This document shows, in pieces, positions 9,047-17,154 of a DNA stretch of 64,000 nt. The DNA is taken from contig CAWISK010000013.1 in NCBI GenBank assembly GCA_963838805.1, positions 150,030 through 214,029 on the forward strand, read 5' to 3'. Positions within the stretch are counted from its first letter, which is position 1. The number at the start of each line of letters is the position of its first letter. The notes beneath the pieces were generated by a model that was not told the DNA's origin, did no database searches, and saw nothing but the letters and a program-made list of their open reading frames with translations. Position numbers and translations under genes: made by a program. The DNA comes from CAVRQM01 sp963838805 (GTDB lineage: Bacteria > Pseudomonadota > Alphaproteobacteria > Acetobacterales > Acetobacteraceae).

Positions 9047-9493
9047 GTGGCGGAGATCGGCTTCTACCACCTGACCCGCACCGGGCTGGAGCAGGCCCTC
9101 CCGGCGCTGCTCGGACGGACGCTGGCTGCGGGCGAGCGCGCTTGCGTCGTCTGCCCGGATGCCGTGCTGCGAACGGCGCTGGATCGGGCATTGTGGGCGT
9201 GCGCCGAGCCGGTCTGGCTGCCGCATGGCGGTCCGGAGGATGGCGATGCGGATTTGCAGCCGATCTGGCTCGATTCGGACGACACGGCGCCAAACGGCGC
9301 GCGTTTCCTGTTCCTGGTTGGTGGCGCCGCGAGCGCGCGGCTGGATGTCTTTGCTCGGGTGTTCGATTTGTTTGACGGGAAGAACGAAGCCGCTCTGCTG
9401 GCCGCGCGCGAACGCTGGCGCTCAGCCAAGGCGTCCGGCCACGTCCTGGCCTATTGGCAGCAGGGCGAGCGGGGATGGAAGAAGCGCGACTGA
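9047..9493 (+). CDS. holC: DNA polymerase III chi subunit
   Basis: HolC is the chi subunit of the clamp-loader complex and links it to SSB during lagging-strand synthesis. The product is 148 residues. The N-terminus EIGFYHLTRTGLEQALPALL and the C-terminal region with FDGKNEAALLAARERW, LAYWQQGERGWKKRD match the family. The start is GTG at 9047, ten bases after the pepA stop. No ATG gives a better N-terminus. The frame is intact. Confidence 0.9.
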   Translation: MAEIGFYHLTRTGLEQALPALLGRTLAAGERACVVCPDAVLRTALDRALWACAEPVWLPHGGPEDGDADLQPIWLDSDDTAPNGARFLFLVGGAASARLDVFARVFDLFDGKNEAALLAARERWRSAKASGHVLAYWQQGERGWKKRD

Positions 9494-9645
9494 CCAACAT
9501 CCAGGCGTCACAGGTTGCCTGGCAGCCGGAACGCCTGCCCGGGGGCGAACGCGCTGATCGGTCCCACGGCAGGCCCATGGGACAGGCCCAGGCGGTCGGT
9601 CGGTGCATGCGGGGTGAGACACATGCGCCGACCTGTCTGCGTCGC

Positions 9646-9846
9646 CTATGCGCCGTGATGTGGGCTGCCAAACCAGATGCTGTGCCGCTCGACCTCGAAT
9701 GCGGCCTGGGCTCGCGAGATTCCCAGATCCTTGAGCATCCTGTCGTCAAGCTGCGACAGCTCGCGGCGGGTTGCCCAGTTCTGCCTTGCCCGTGCGAAGC
9801 CTTGCCAAATCCGGGCCAGGGGCGTCGTGATTTGCCGTGCGGTCAT
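9646..9846 (-). CDS. Small DUF1127 protein
   Basis: A 66-residue protein of the DUF1127 family, short Arg-rich proteins common in alphaproteobacteria. Some act in RNA turnover or in phosphate and carbon responses. The C-terminal signature is visible: WATRRELSQLDDRMLKDLGI followed by SRAQAAFEVERH. I choose ATG 9846 because AGGAGG lies 6 nt upstream; the frame is open further up but has no domain there. The ribosome-binding site sits inside a perfect inverted repeat at 9853-9879. It is divergent from a LysR gene, so it may be its target. Confidence 0.85.
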   Translation of the reverse strand: MTARQITTPLARIWQGFARARQNWATRRELSQLDDRMLKDLGISRAQAAFEVERHSIWFGSPHHGA

Positions 9847-9852
9847 CGTGGC

Positions 9853-9879
9853 CTCCTGTGCTGCGATGTTGCACAGGAG
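9853..9879 (-). promoter_or_regulatory. Inverted repeat covering the DUF1127 Shine-Dalgarno
   Basis: CTCCTGTGC at 9853-9861 and GCACAGGAG at 9871-9879 are perfect 9-bp reverse complements around a 9-nt loop. On the minus-strand transcript the 3' arm contains AGGAG of the ribosome-binding site, 6 nt before ATG 9846. The leader hairpin would therefore hide the site. The same dyad could instead be a DNA site for the divergent LysR regulator. The repeat is seen directly; its function is inferred. Confidence 0.55.
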
Positions 9880-9941
9880 AATGGTGTTTCGCGGGAAATA
9901 AGGGAAACGAATTGAATTGATGGTCGGAATCACATATATTG

Positions 9942-10853
9942 ATGGCCATGACCCACCCCTTCGCCATTGACCCCGACCTGCTGCGCGCCTTCGCCTTCAT
10001 CGCGGAGGAGGGCAGCTTCACGCGCGCCGCCGAGCGCGTGGGCCGCACCCAATCGGCCGTCTCGATGCAAGTGCAGCGGCTGGAGGCGATGCTGGGCAAG
10101 CGCGTGCTGCAACGCGGCAAGGGCGGCTCGGTGCAGCTCACCCCTCATGGGCAGTATCTGCTGGAACGCTCACGCGATCTGCTGGCCTTGAATGACGAGA
10201 TCTGGACTGCGTTCCATGCGCCCACGGTACACGGCACGGTGCGGCTCGGCACTCCGGACGACTACGCACTGGCCTATCTTCCGGGCGCGTTAAAGCGGTT
10301 CGCCGACAGTCATCCGGCGGTCGAGGTGGACGTGCTGTGCATGCCCAGCACCGACCTGTTCGCGCGGCTGCGCGCCGGGGAACTGGACGTGATCCTGTGC
10401 AGCGAAGGTCCGGAATCGATCTCCTGGCCGGAAAAGGTCGAGTTGTGGCGTGGACCGCTGCAATGGATCAGCGCAGAGCGCAATTCGCCGCATCGTCGCG
10501 ACCCGCTGCCGCTGGCGCTGGCCGCTGGCGATTGCTGCTGGCGCCGCGCCGCGTTGCGGGCACTGGACCAGGCCGGCCGCCGATACCGGATCGCCTACAC
10601 GTCGGCCACCCTGGCCGGCACCCATGCTCCGGTGCTGGCAGGCTTGGCGGTGACGGTTTCGCCGCTCACCTGGCTGCCGGAAGGCGTCCGAGTGCTGCCC
10701 GCGGCGGAGGCACTGCCGTTGCTGCCGGACTGCTCCATCCTGTTGCTGAAGGGCCGCGAGCCGCGCGAGCAGGTCGTGGAGGTGCTGGCCCAGCACATCA
10801 TGGCGAGTTTCGGCGTCGTCGCCGCGGTCGAGGGCGCTCAAGTCGCCGCTTGA
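9942..10853 (+). CDS. LysR-family transcriptional regulator
   Basis: DNA-binding regulator of about 303 residues. The N-terminal winged HTH spans residues ~8-66, with GSFTRAAERVGRTQSAVSMQ as the helix-turn-helix. An effector-binding domain follows, with HGTVRLGTPDDYALAYLP and ELDVILCSEGPE. The start is ATG 9942 or 9948; TTG 9939 directly precedes it. It is divergent from the DUF1127 gene over about 95 bp, the usual setting for a LysR protein that controls its neighbour and itself. The inducer is unknown. Confidence 0.85.
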   Translation: MAMTHPFAIDPDLLRAFAFIAEEGSFTRAAERVGRTQSAVSMQVQRLEAMLGKRVLQRGKGGSVQLTPHGQYLLERSRDLLALNDEIWTAFHAPTVHGTVRLGTPDDYALAYLPGALKRFADSHPAVEVDVLCMPSTDLFARLRAGELDVILCSEGPESISWPEKVELWRGPLQWISAERNSPHRRDPLPLALAAGDCCWRRAALRALDQAGRRYRIAYTSATLAGTHAPVLAGLAVTVSPLTWLPEGVRVLPAAEALPLLPDCSILLLKGREPREQVVEVLAQHIMASFGVVAAVEGAQVAA

Positions 10854-11062
10854 ACGCGGCATCGCATTAGTCAACACAAGTTTACGCAACCGGGCCGAAT
10901 ACACGAAAAGTTGACGCGAGCGCCCTCCGAGCAGGTAGCCCTTCGGTAACCCTCACGGGTTCGATTGGGGCGGTTCACGACCGCCATGCCGTTCTGGCGT
11001 GGATCGCCGACCCCCGTCGCCTTCCTCGACTGCCTGCCTTTCACAGCAAGATTGGAAAACCC

Positions 11063-13064
11063 ATGACCCGGACGTTAAAGGCGGCCCTGTTGGGCTGCGT
11101 CCTCGCGTCTCCCGCCTGGGCCGACCAGATGGTCACGCTCCCGCCCATGCCGCCGCTGCACGGTTCCAACCAAGTAGCTGCAATGGTGCTGCAGAATCCC
11201 GGCAAGACGGGAATCGTGGCGCATTATCTCACGACCGGCATCGTCTTCCCGCCTGGCCTCGTGCCGAGCGGGCACGCGCTGCAAGCCGCCCTCGGCGGCC
11301 TCGGGCGAACGACGCCCGTGCAAATGGACGAGCGCACCCATTGGGGGGATGGTTCGGTGCGCACCGCGGCGCTGAGCTTCCTGCAGCCGGCGCTCGGGGC
11401 CGGGGTGATATCGCCCGTGGTGATCGAATTGAGCAATACATCGCCAGGGCGGACCCTGAGCCTCGCTTCCTTCACGCCGGGTGTCGCGACCGTTGACGTG
11501 ACCTTGGGCGGCCATGACTATCATCTCGACGTCGCGAACCTGCTGGCCTCCGGCAAGCCTAGCTATTGGTTGCAAGGGCCGATCGCGACGGAGGCGCGGG
11601 TGGATGCCCCGATCACCGGTGCCATGCACGTGACGATCGACGCGCGCGTGTACGCGGACGGCAGCGCCACGCTGGATGTCACCTATGGGAATGACCTGGC
11701 ACTCGCCCACGGCGGCCCTGTCAGCTACAGTGCTGCGATCAAGCTGGGCGCCGTGACCGTGCCGCCTGTGGCGATTCATTCTCAGCAGCCGTTCACCGAC
11801 TGGCATCGGACGGTCTGGTCGAAGGGTGCCCCGGTCGTCAATGTCGTGCATGACATCGCGACGCTCGAAAGCACCGGATCGGTGCCGCGCTATCCCCTCC
11901 GCCCCGGCGTGTCGCAATCGACGCTGAACGGGCAGGTGGCGCAGGGATCGTGTGCGCCGCTCGGCCCCTGCGGCATCACCCCGTACATGCCGACCACGGG
12001 CGGCCGCGAGGATATCGGCGTGGTGCCGTTGTGGGACGTGGTACTGGCTGCAGACGCAGGCGCCCGCGGCCGCGGCCTATGCACTGGCGCAGGCCGACGC
12101 CGCGGGCAGCGTGCCGTGGCACGTCGAGCAATCGGCCGGCGTGCCGGTGCTGGTGCCGCAGAACCCTATGTTCTGGGCGGATGACCGCTGCGCGGGGAAT
12201 GGCGGCAAGAACTGCTCCCCCATGTCCTATGCCGCTGCCATCAGTGGCAGCGGCATCACGCCCGACACCGCGCATCAGCCGGGGCTGTCCTATGTCGCCT
12301 ATCTGCTGACCGGCCGGCGTCACTATCTTGACGAATTGGCGGCACAGGCAGGGTTTGGCGTGTCGTCCGCCTGGCCGGGGGGCATCCGTGTTCCGGCCAA
12401 CTCCATGCTGGTGATCGGTCCCGCCCAGCAGTTGCGCGCCGGCGCCTGGACATTGCGGGAACTCATGTTGGCTTCTCTGGCGGAGCCGGACGGCTGGGCC
12501 CTCCACTCGTATTTCGCGGGCGGAGTCCAGACCAATCTGGCCTGGATTGCTGCCGACGCCCCAAACCCGAAAAAGGGGCAGCTTACTGGGTGGGTGGATG
12601 GGTTCTACGGCAACGGCACTGGCGAATGGGCGCCCTGGCAGAACGACTTCCTGGCACTGGTGCTGGAACAGGCCGTGCATGCGCAGGTGCCAAATGCGAG
12701 GACGGCGCTAGCGGCGATGACGCCGTTCCTGCAGAACCGCTTCCTGCAGCCGGCAAACGTGTTCTCGCCATTCAACGCCACGTCGTACGGCCTGAAGGTT
12801 GGACCGAGCGGCAGCGCCGACTACACGACATGGTCGCAAGTGCAGCAGGCAACGACAACGAACGGCACGTCGAACACTGCCGCACCGCTGGGGCCGCCGC
12901 CCGGCACCTGGGCGCTGGACTATGGCGTTGCGGCAACCAGCGTCGTCAGGGCGTTGCCTGCCTCGGCTGCGCAACAGGCGGCGATGGCGTGGATCAACGC
13001 CCATCCGGCCGCGACCTACGGCATAGGCGGCAATGCCAATCCCGCCTGGGTGATCAATCCCTGA
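11063..13064 (+). CDS. Large secreted protein, lyase-like N-terminal domain, one frameshift
   Basis: The signal peptide is clear (TLKAALLGCVLASPAWA before DQMV). The first ~120 mature residues, with TTGIVFPPGLVPSGHALQAA, PVQMDERTHWGDGSVR and SFLQPAL, resemble the N-terminal barrel of exo-rhamnogalacturonan-lyase/YetA-like proteins. That domain has a similar FPxG...Q...WxDGSVxW pattern. The second half is helical and Trp-rich, as in an alpha/alpha toroid: SYVAYLLTGRRHYLDELAAQ, WTLRELMLASLAEPDGWALH and GEWAPWQNDFLALVLEQ. Frame 2 passes to frame 3 near 12041, where an extra G in GACGTGGTACTGG breaks WDVYWLQTQ. Restored length is about 667 residues. I infer a periplasmic or extracellular polysaccharide-active protein; no catalytic residue can be named. 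Confidence 0.6.
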
Positions 13065-13094
13065 TACCGACGGGCCGAGCCTGAACATCCCTGG

Positions 13095-13129
13095 CCAGGC
13101 AATCCGCCGAACTGAACCGGATTGCCTGG
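13095..13129. terminator. Hairpin after the secreted-protein gene
   Basis: CCAGGCAATCC at 13095-13105 pairs perfectly with GGATTGCCTGG at 13119-13129, with one further G-C pair inside. It lies 31 bp after the stop at 13064. The short pyrimidine run 13138-13143 is a poor U-tract, so a Rho-independent terminator is possible but not certain. Confidence 0.4.
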
Positions 13130-13142
13130 TCGGGATTGCCTT

Positions 13143-13207
13143 TGCCCATGTGACGAGCAGGGCCGAGGCGTAGTCCGAACGCATCGGCCCTGCTCGTCAC
13201 ATGGGCA
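13143..13207. repeat. 24-bp perfect inverted repeat, 17-nt loop
   Basis: Positions 13143-13166 (TGCCCATGTGACGAGCAGGG...) and 13184-13207 are exact reverse complements over 24 bp, separated by 17 nt. The repeat sits between the secreted-protein gene and citrate synthase, 125 bp before the gltA start. No T-run follows on either side, so it is an odd terminator. It could be a bidirectional transcription block, a processed RNA or the relic of a small palindromic element. The repeat is seen directly; the role is unknown. Confidence 0.6.
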
Positions 13208-13331
13208 GGGCCGGCCCTGTCTTTGCTGCGGGTGCGAAGGTTGCGCTATCGCGCCTATCGCCTTAATTCAGCCACATCCGGACCGGGTTCCGGTGGCGGC
13301 GATCGGGCCGTCCCGATATGGGAGATGACGC

Positions 13332-14642
13332 ATGGGCGACCAGCAGGGCAGCGGCTCCGTCACCATCACGCTCGACGGCAGCAATCGCTCGGCGACCTTG
13401 CCGCTGATCGAGGGCACGCTCGGTCCCTCGGTGGCCGATATCCGCAAGCTCTACGGCGAACTGGGCATCTTCACCTTCGATCCCGGCTACGGCGGCACCG
13501 CCGCCTGTGACAGCAAGATCACCTATATCGACGGCGACGCCGGCGTGCTGCTGCATCGCGGCTATCCGATCGAGCAGCTGGCCGAACATTCGACCTTTCT
13601 GGAAGTGGCGTATCTGCTGCTGAACGGCGAGTTGCCGAACGCGCAGCAGCGCGGCGTCTTCGAGCAGGGGGTCATGCGGCACACCATGGTGCATGAGCAG
13701 CTGCGCAGCTTCTTCAACGGCTTTCGGCGCGATGCGCATCCGATGGCGGTGATGTGCGGCGTGGTGGGTGCGATGAGCGCGTTCTATCACGACAGCCTGC
13801 ACATCGATGACCCGGAAAGCCGCCGCATCAGCGCCTTCCGGCTGATCGCGAAGCTGCCGACGATCGCCGCCTGGGCGTACAAATACGCGATCGGCCAGCC
13901 GTTCATGTATCCGCGCAACGACCTCAGCTATGCCGAGAACTTCCTGTACATGATGAACGCGGTCCCGGCCGAGCCGTACCGGGTAAATCCGGTGCTGGCG
14001 CGGGCGATGGATCGGATCCTGATCCTGCACGCCGATCACGAGCAGAACGCATCGACCAGCACGGTGCGGCTGGCCGGCAGTACCGGGGCCAACCCGTTCG
14101 CCTGCATCGCCGCTGGCATCGCGAGCCTCTGGGGGCCGGCGCATGGCGGTGCCAACGAGGCGGTGCTGAAGATGCTGGCCGAGATCGGCCATGTCGATCG
14201 CATCCCGGACTTCATCGAGCGGGTGAAGGACAAGAACAGCCATGTCCGGCTCATGGGCTTTGGCCATCGGGTCTACAAGAACTTCGACCCGCGCGCGAAG
14301 ATCATGGAGCAGACTTGCCACGAGGTGCTGAACGAACTTGGCATAAAGGACGACCCGCTGCTTGACCTGGCCGTGGAACTGGAGCGGATCGCGCTTTCGG
14401 ATGACTATTTCACCAGTCGGAAGCTGTATCCGAACGTCGATTTCTATTCGGGTATCATCCTGAAGGCGATGGGATTCCCGACCAGCATGTTCACGGTGCT
14501 GTTTGCGGTGGCACGCACGGTGGGCTGGATCAGCCAATGGCAGGAAATGGTCGAGGATCCTGCCCAGCGCATCGGCAGGCCGCGTCAGATATACACGGGC
14601 GCCCCTCGCCGTGACTTTGTGAGCCTCGCCGATCGCTACTGA
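13332..14642 (+). CDS. gltA: Citrate synthase (type I, hexameric class)
   Basis: Condenses acetyl-CoA and oxaloacetate to citrate at entry to the TCA cycle. It has 436 residues, the usual length of the allosteric Gram-negative enzyme. The N-terminal beta-rich domain (FTFDPGYGGTAACDSKITYI) is present. Active-site segments include HADHEQNASTSTVRLAGS, WGPAHGGANEAVLKML, MGFGHRVYKNFDPRAK and a later FYSGIILKAMG, giving the catalytic His and Asp residues. GGGAGATGACGC precedes ATG 13332. The frame is intact. A tall hairpin lies upstream at 13143-13207. Confidence 0.95.
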   Translation: MGDQQGSGSVTITLDGSNRSATLPLIEGTLGPSVADIRKLYGELGIFTFDPGYGGTAACDSKITYIDGDAGVLLHRGYPIEQLAEHSTFLEVAYLLLNGELPNAQQRGVFEQGVMRHTMVHEQLRSFFNGFRRDAHPMAVMCGVVGAMSAFYHDSLHIDDPESRRISAFRLIAKLPTIAAWAYKYAIGQPFMYPRNDLSYAENFLYMMNAVPAEPYRVNPVLARAMDRILILHADHEQNASTSTVRLAGSTGANPFACIAAGIASLWGPAHGGANEAVLKMLAEIGHVDRIPDFIERVKDKNSHVRLMGFGHRVYKNFDPRAKIMEQTCHEVLNELGIKDDPLLDLAVELERIALSDDYFTSRKLYPNVDFYSGIILKAMGFPTSMFTVLFAVARTVGWISQWQEMVEDPAQRIGRPRQIYTGAPRRDFVSLADRY

Positions 14643-15038
14643 TCCGCTTCAGTCTCGTTACGGGTACGTGAGTACCAGGCAAACGGCCGGCGCTCCCTCT
14701 CGTTTTGTTGACAAAAATTCACGTCGTACATGGTGGCTGTGGATAAAGTCGCTCACATTGTGTTGGTAAGAAATCTGAAATACACATCCCAAGTGACTCT
14801 TTTGACTCGCGATTGCCGGAGAAGTAAAACGTAGCATTAATTCCCTTGAAGAAGAACGTTGATCAGTAATTTACGTGGAAAATACGAAGACTCGAGTCCT
14901 ATTCACTACGGATGCTGCACAGATCTGCGAGTCCTGTAAAGTATTGCCGCTCACGGGTATTTGAGGTTCTGCCCGCCTGCGTTAGCGTTCTTGTGACGGC
15001 CGATTGAGTCGGCTGTCTCGCCAAAGGGACCACACGGA
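14643..15038. other. AT-rich intergenic leader between gltA and an orphan gene
   Basis: This stretch of nearly 400 bp holds no supported gene. From about 14695 to 14960 it is clearly poorer in GC than anything else in the window, with runs such as TTTTGTTGACAAAAATTC near 14704 and many AAT/TAA triplets. TTGACA near 14709 could be a -35 box, but I see no good -10 at the right distance. A short hairpin (GACGGCCGA at 14995-15003 with TCGGCTGTC at 15009-15017, one G-T pair) lies 21 bp before the next start. It may be an acquired or long regulatory leader; no function is proven. Confidence 0.5.
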
Positions 15039-15671
15039 ATGCACTCGTATAGGAATTTGGATGCGCTGGTACAGGCAAGACTGCGGACATGGCCGCAGCG
15101 CCCACCCGGGCTGGACCGCGCGGGAAAGGCGTCCGAAGCTTGGATGCGCGGCCGTCCTGCTGATTTGATGGGATTTTATCAGCCATACCTCAAGCTGCCC
15201 GGCAGCAATCGGCTGCGCACCCTGCCAGATGGGCTCTGGCTGTGCTTCGGCGGGACGCCAGTGGAAATCTTTGTGGATATCTTTGCCATCGAAGCGTGCG
15301 GGTCGCTGTCCAACCTGCTCGACAAGCGCAGCCGCTTCGCGCCCAGCACGCAATCGCTCATGGCGGTATGCCCCGTACCTTGGCTGCTCGCCCCGGTTTC
15401 GCCCACCGACAAAATGCCGCGCTGGGTGGCGACACGCGTCCTCGATCGCGAACCCGCCGTGCCGCTGATCGTGCCGGTGCGCGATACGCGTGTGATGTAC
15501 GCGCTGAAGCAGCGGCATTATAACGGTTTCGTCTCCTGCCAGATTCCGCATCCGCACGAGTATTTCGTGCCTATGGATGCGCTGGTGGCCGAGGACGCGG
15601 CGGACGATCCGGCGATGCGCGCCTTGGTGGCGCGCGCGTCCACCAGCGCCAATTTCCTCAGTGTGCCATAG
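15039..15671 (+). CDS. Unrecognised protein of 210 residues
   Basis: I do not recognise this protein. It has no signal peptide or membrane segment. Visible features are an Arg/Pro-rich start (LRTWPQRPPGLDRAGKASEAW), a central part with DGLWLCFGGTPVEIFVDIFA, and a C-terminal half with VPVRDTRVMYALKQRHYNGF and SCQIPHPHEYFVPMDAL. The codon pattern is GC3-rich and agrees with a real gene. The start is ATG 15039 with weak AAGGGA upstream. Its last 14 bp overlap the convergent ABC ATPase gene. It follows an unusually AT-rich leader. A cytoplasmic enzyme or binding protein is possible; no function is assigned. Confidence 0.6.
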   Translation: MHSYRNLDALVQARLRTWPQRPPGLDRAGKASEAWMRGRPADLMGFYQPYLKLPGSNRLRTLPDGLWLCFGGTPVEIFVDIFAIEACGSLSNLLDKRSRFAPSTQSLMAVCPVPWLLAPVSPTDKMPRWVATRVLDREPAVPLIVPVRDTRVMYALKQRHYNGFVSCQIPHPHEYFVPMDALVAEDAADDPAMRALVARASTSANFLSVP

Positions 15672-17154
15672 TCATGCCGGCAGAGACGAAAGCAAGAACC
15701 CGCGCCTCGTCAAACTCGGCTCTCTGGCCCTGGGCGACGATGCGGCCTTCGCGCATGCAGAGGATGCGGTGCGCGATCGCCAGCACTTCGTCGATCCCGG
15801 AGCAGGTCAGACAGATTGCCAGACCGCTTCCAGCCAGTGCGGCGATCAGCGCGTGGATCTCGGCCTTTGCCCGCACGTCCACACCCCGCGTGGGATCGCT
15901 GAGCAGCAGTGCCGCCGGCGCCTGTGCAATCGAGCGCGCGAACAGCACGCGCTGTTGGTTGCCACCGGAAAGGCGTCGCACCTCCTCCTCGGCGGCACTC
16001 AGGCGGACGCCGACCTGCGCCATGCGTTGGCGTGCGAGGCTGCGCAGCCGCGCCCAGCCAGGCCAGCTCCAGGGCGCTGTGCGTTGCATCGGCGCGGTAG
16101 CGATGTTCCAGACCGGCGAACGATCGAGCCATAGGCCCTCGACCTTGCGGTCCGGCGGCATGTAGACGAGACCCGCACGCAGTGCATCGGCCGGGTGGCG
16201 CAACCGCACCGTCCGGCCGCGCACGACGATGTGTCCCTCCATCGGCGCGGCTCCGCCCAAGCCGCGCAGCAGTGCGTCGGTGCCCGAGCCCTCAAGGCCG
16301 GCCAGGCCAACGATCTCACCCGGATGGAGCGCCAGCGTGAGCGGTCCCAGTCCGGGACCGCGCGCATCCTGCACGGCGACCAGCGGCTGGGCCCCGACGT
16401 CGAGGGCACGAGGGCAGGGCGCCGGAGCCATCTCCCCTACCATTGCCCCGGTGATCTGCCGCATGTCGATCCTGCCGCGCGTCCAGTTCCCGGCAATGCG
16501 GCCGTCGCGCAGAACCGTCACGGTATCGGCGATGCTGGCCGCTTCGTCGAGGCGGTGCGAGACGAACACCACTGCCGTGCCTCGCGCGGCGAGCGAGCGG
16601 ATCACCGCCAGCAAGGCGGCCGCTTCCGGCTGCGAGAGTGCGGAGGTCGGCTCATCCAGGATCAGCACGCGCCCGCCCGCGTACAGCGCCCGACCAATCT
16701 CCACCAATTGCCGCTGGCCCAGCGGCAATGATCCGACGCGCGCCGCCAGGGGGACGGCGAGCCCGAGGCGAGCGAGCACCGCGGCGGCCCCGGATCGTCC
16801 GCGTGCAATGTCCCGCAACCCGGAGCGATGCAGCGGCAGCGCCGCCGCGGTGACGTTCTCGGCCACGCTGCGGTCGCCAAACAGCATGAGTTCCTGATGC
16901 ACGACGGACACGCCCGCGCGCTTAGCGGCCAGCACGTTGCCCTTCGGCAACCGGCTGCCGAGTAGTTCGACATGACCCTCATCCGGCGCCACCGCGCCGG
17001 ACAGCACGCCGATCAGCGTCGACTTGCCGGCGCCGTTGGCCCCCAGCAGCGCCACGACCTCGCCGGGGCGCACCCGCAGCGACACACCGGAAAGCGCCTG
17101 CACACCGCCATAGCGCTTGCCGATGCCGCAGGCGGCGATCGCGTCGGGCATCAT
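15658..17154 (-). CDS. Sugar ABC transporter ATPase, tandem domains (RbsA/MglA type)
   Basis: Cytoplasmic energising subunit of a CUT2-family sugar importer, 498 residues with two ATPase domains. Domain 1 has Walker A GANGAGKSTL, signature LPLGQRQLVEIGRAL and Walker B ILDEPTSAL. Domain 2 has a degenerate nucleotide site and the signature LSGGNQQRVLFARS with SDPTRGVDV, as is normal in RbsA/MglA. It starts with ATGATG at 17154, overlapping the binding-protein stop by 4 bp. The operon runs 19230 (permease), 18170 (binding protein), 17154 (ATPase). The sugar is unknown. Confidence 0.92.
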   Translation of the reverse strand: MMPDAIAACGIGKRYGGVQALSGVSLRVRPGEVVALLGANGAGKSTLIGVLSGAVAPDEGHVELLGSRLPKGNVLAAKRAGVSVVHQELMLFGDRSVAENVTAAALPLHRSGLRDIARGRSGAAAVLARLGLAVPLAARVGSLPLGQRQLVEIGRALYAGGRVLILDEPTSALSQPEAAALLAVIRSLAARGTAVVFVSHRLDEAASIADTVTVLRDGRIAGNWTRGRIDMRQITGAMVGEMAPAPCPRALDVGAQPLVAVQDARGPGLGPLTLALHPGEIVGLAGLEGSGTDALLRGLGGAAPMEGHIVVRGRTVRLRHPADALRAGLVYMPPDRKVEGLWLDRSPVWNIATAPMQRTAPWSWPGWARLRSLARQRMAQVGVRLSAAEEEVRRLSGGNQQRVLFARSIAQAPAALLLSDPTRGVDVRAKAEIHALIAALAGSGLAICLTCSGIDEVLAIAHRILCMREGRIVAQGQRAEFDEARVLAFVSAGMTMAH

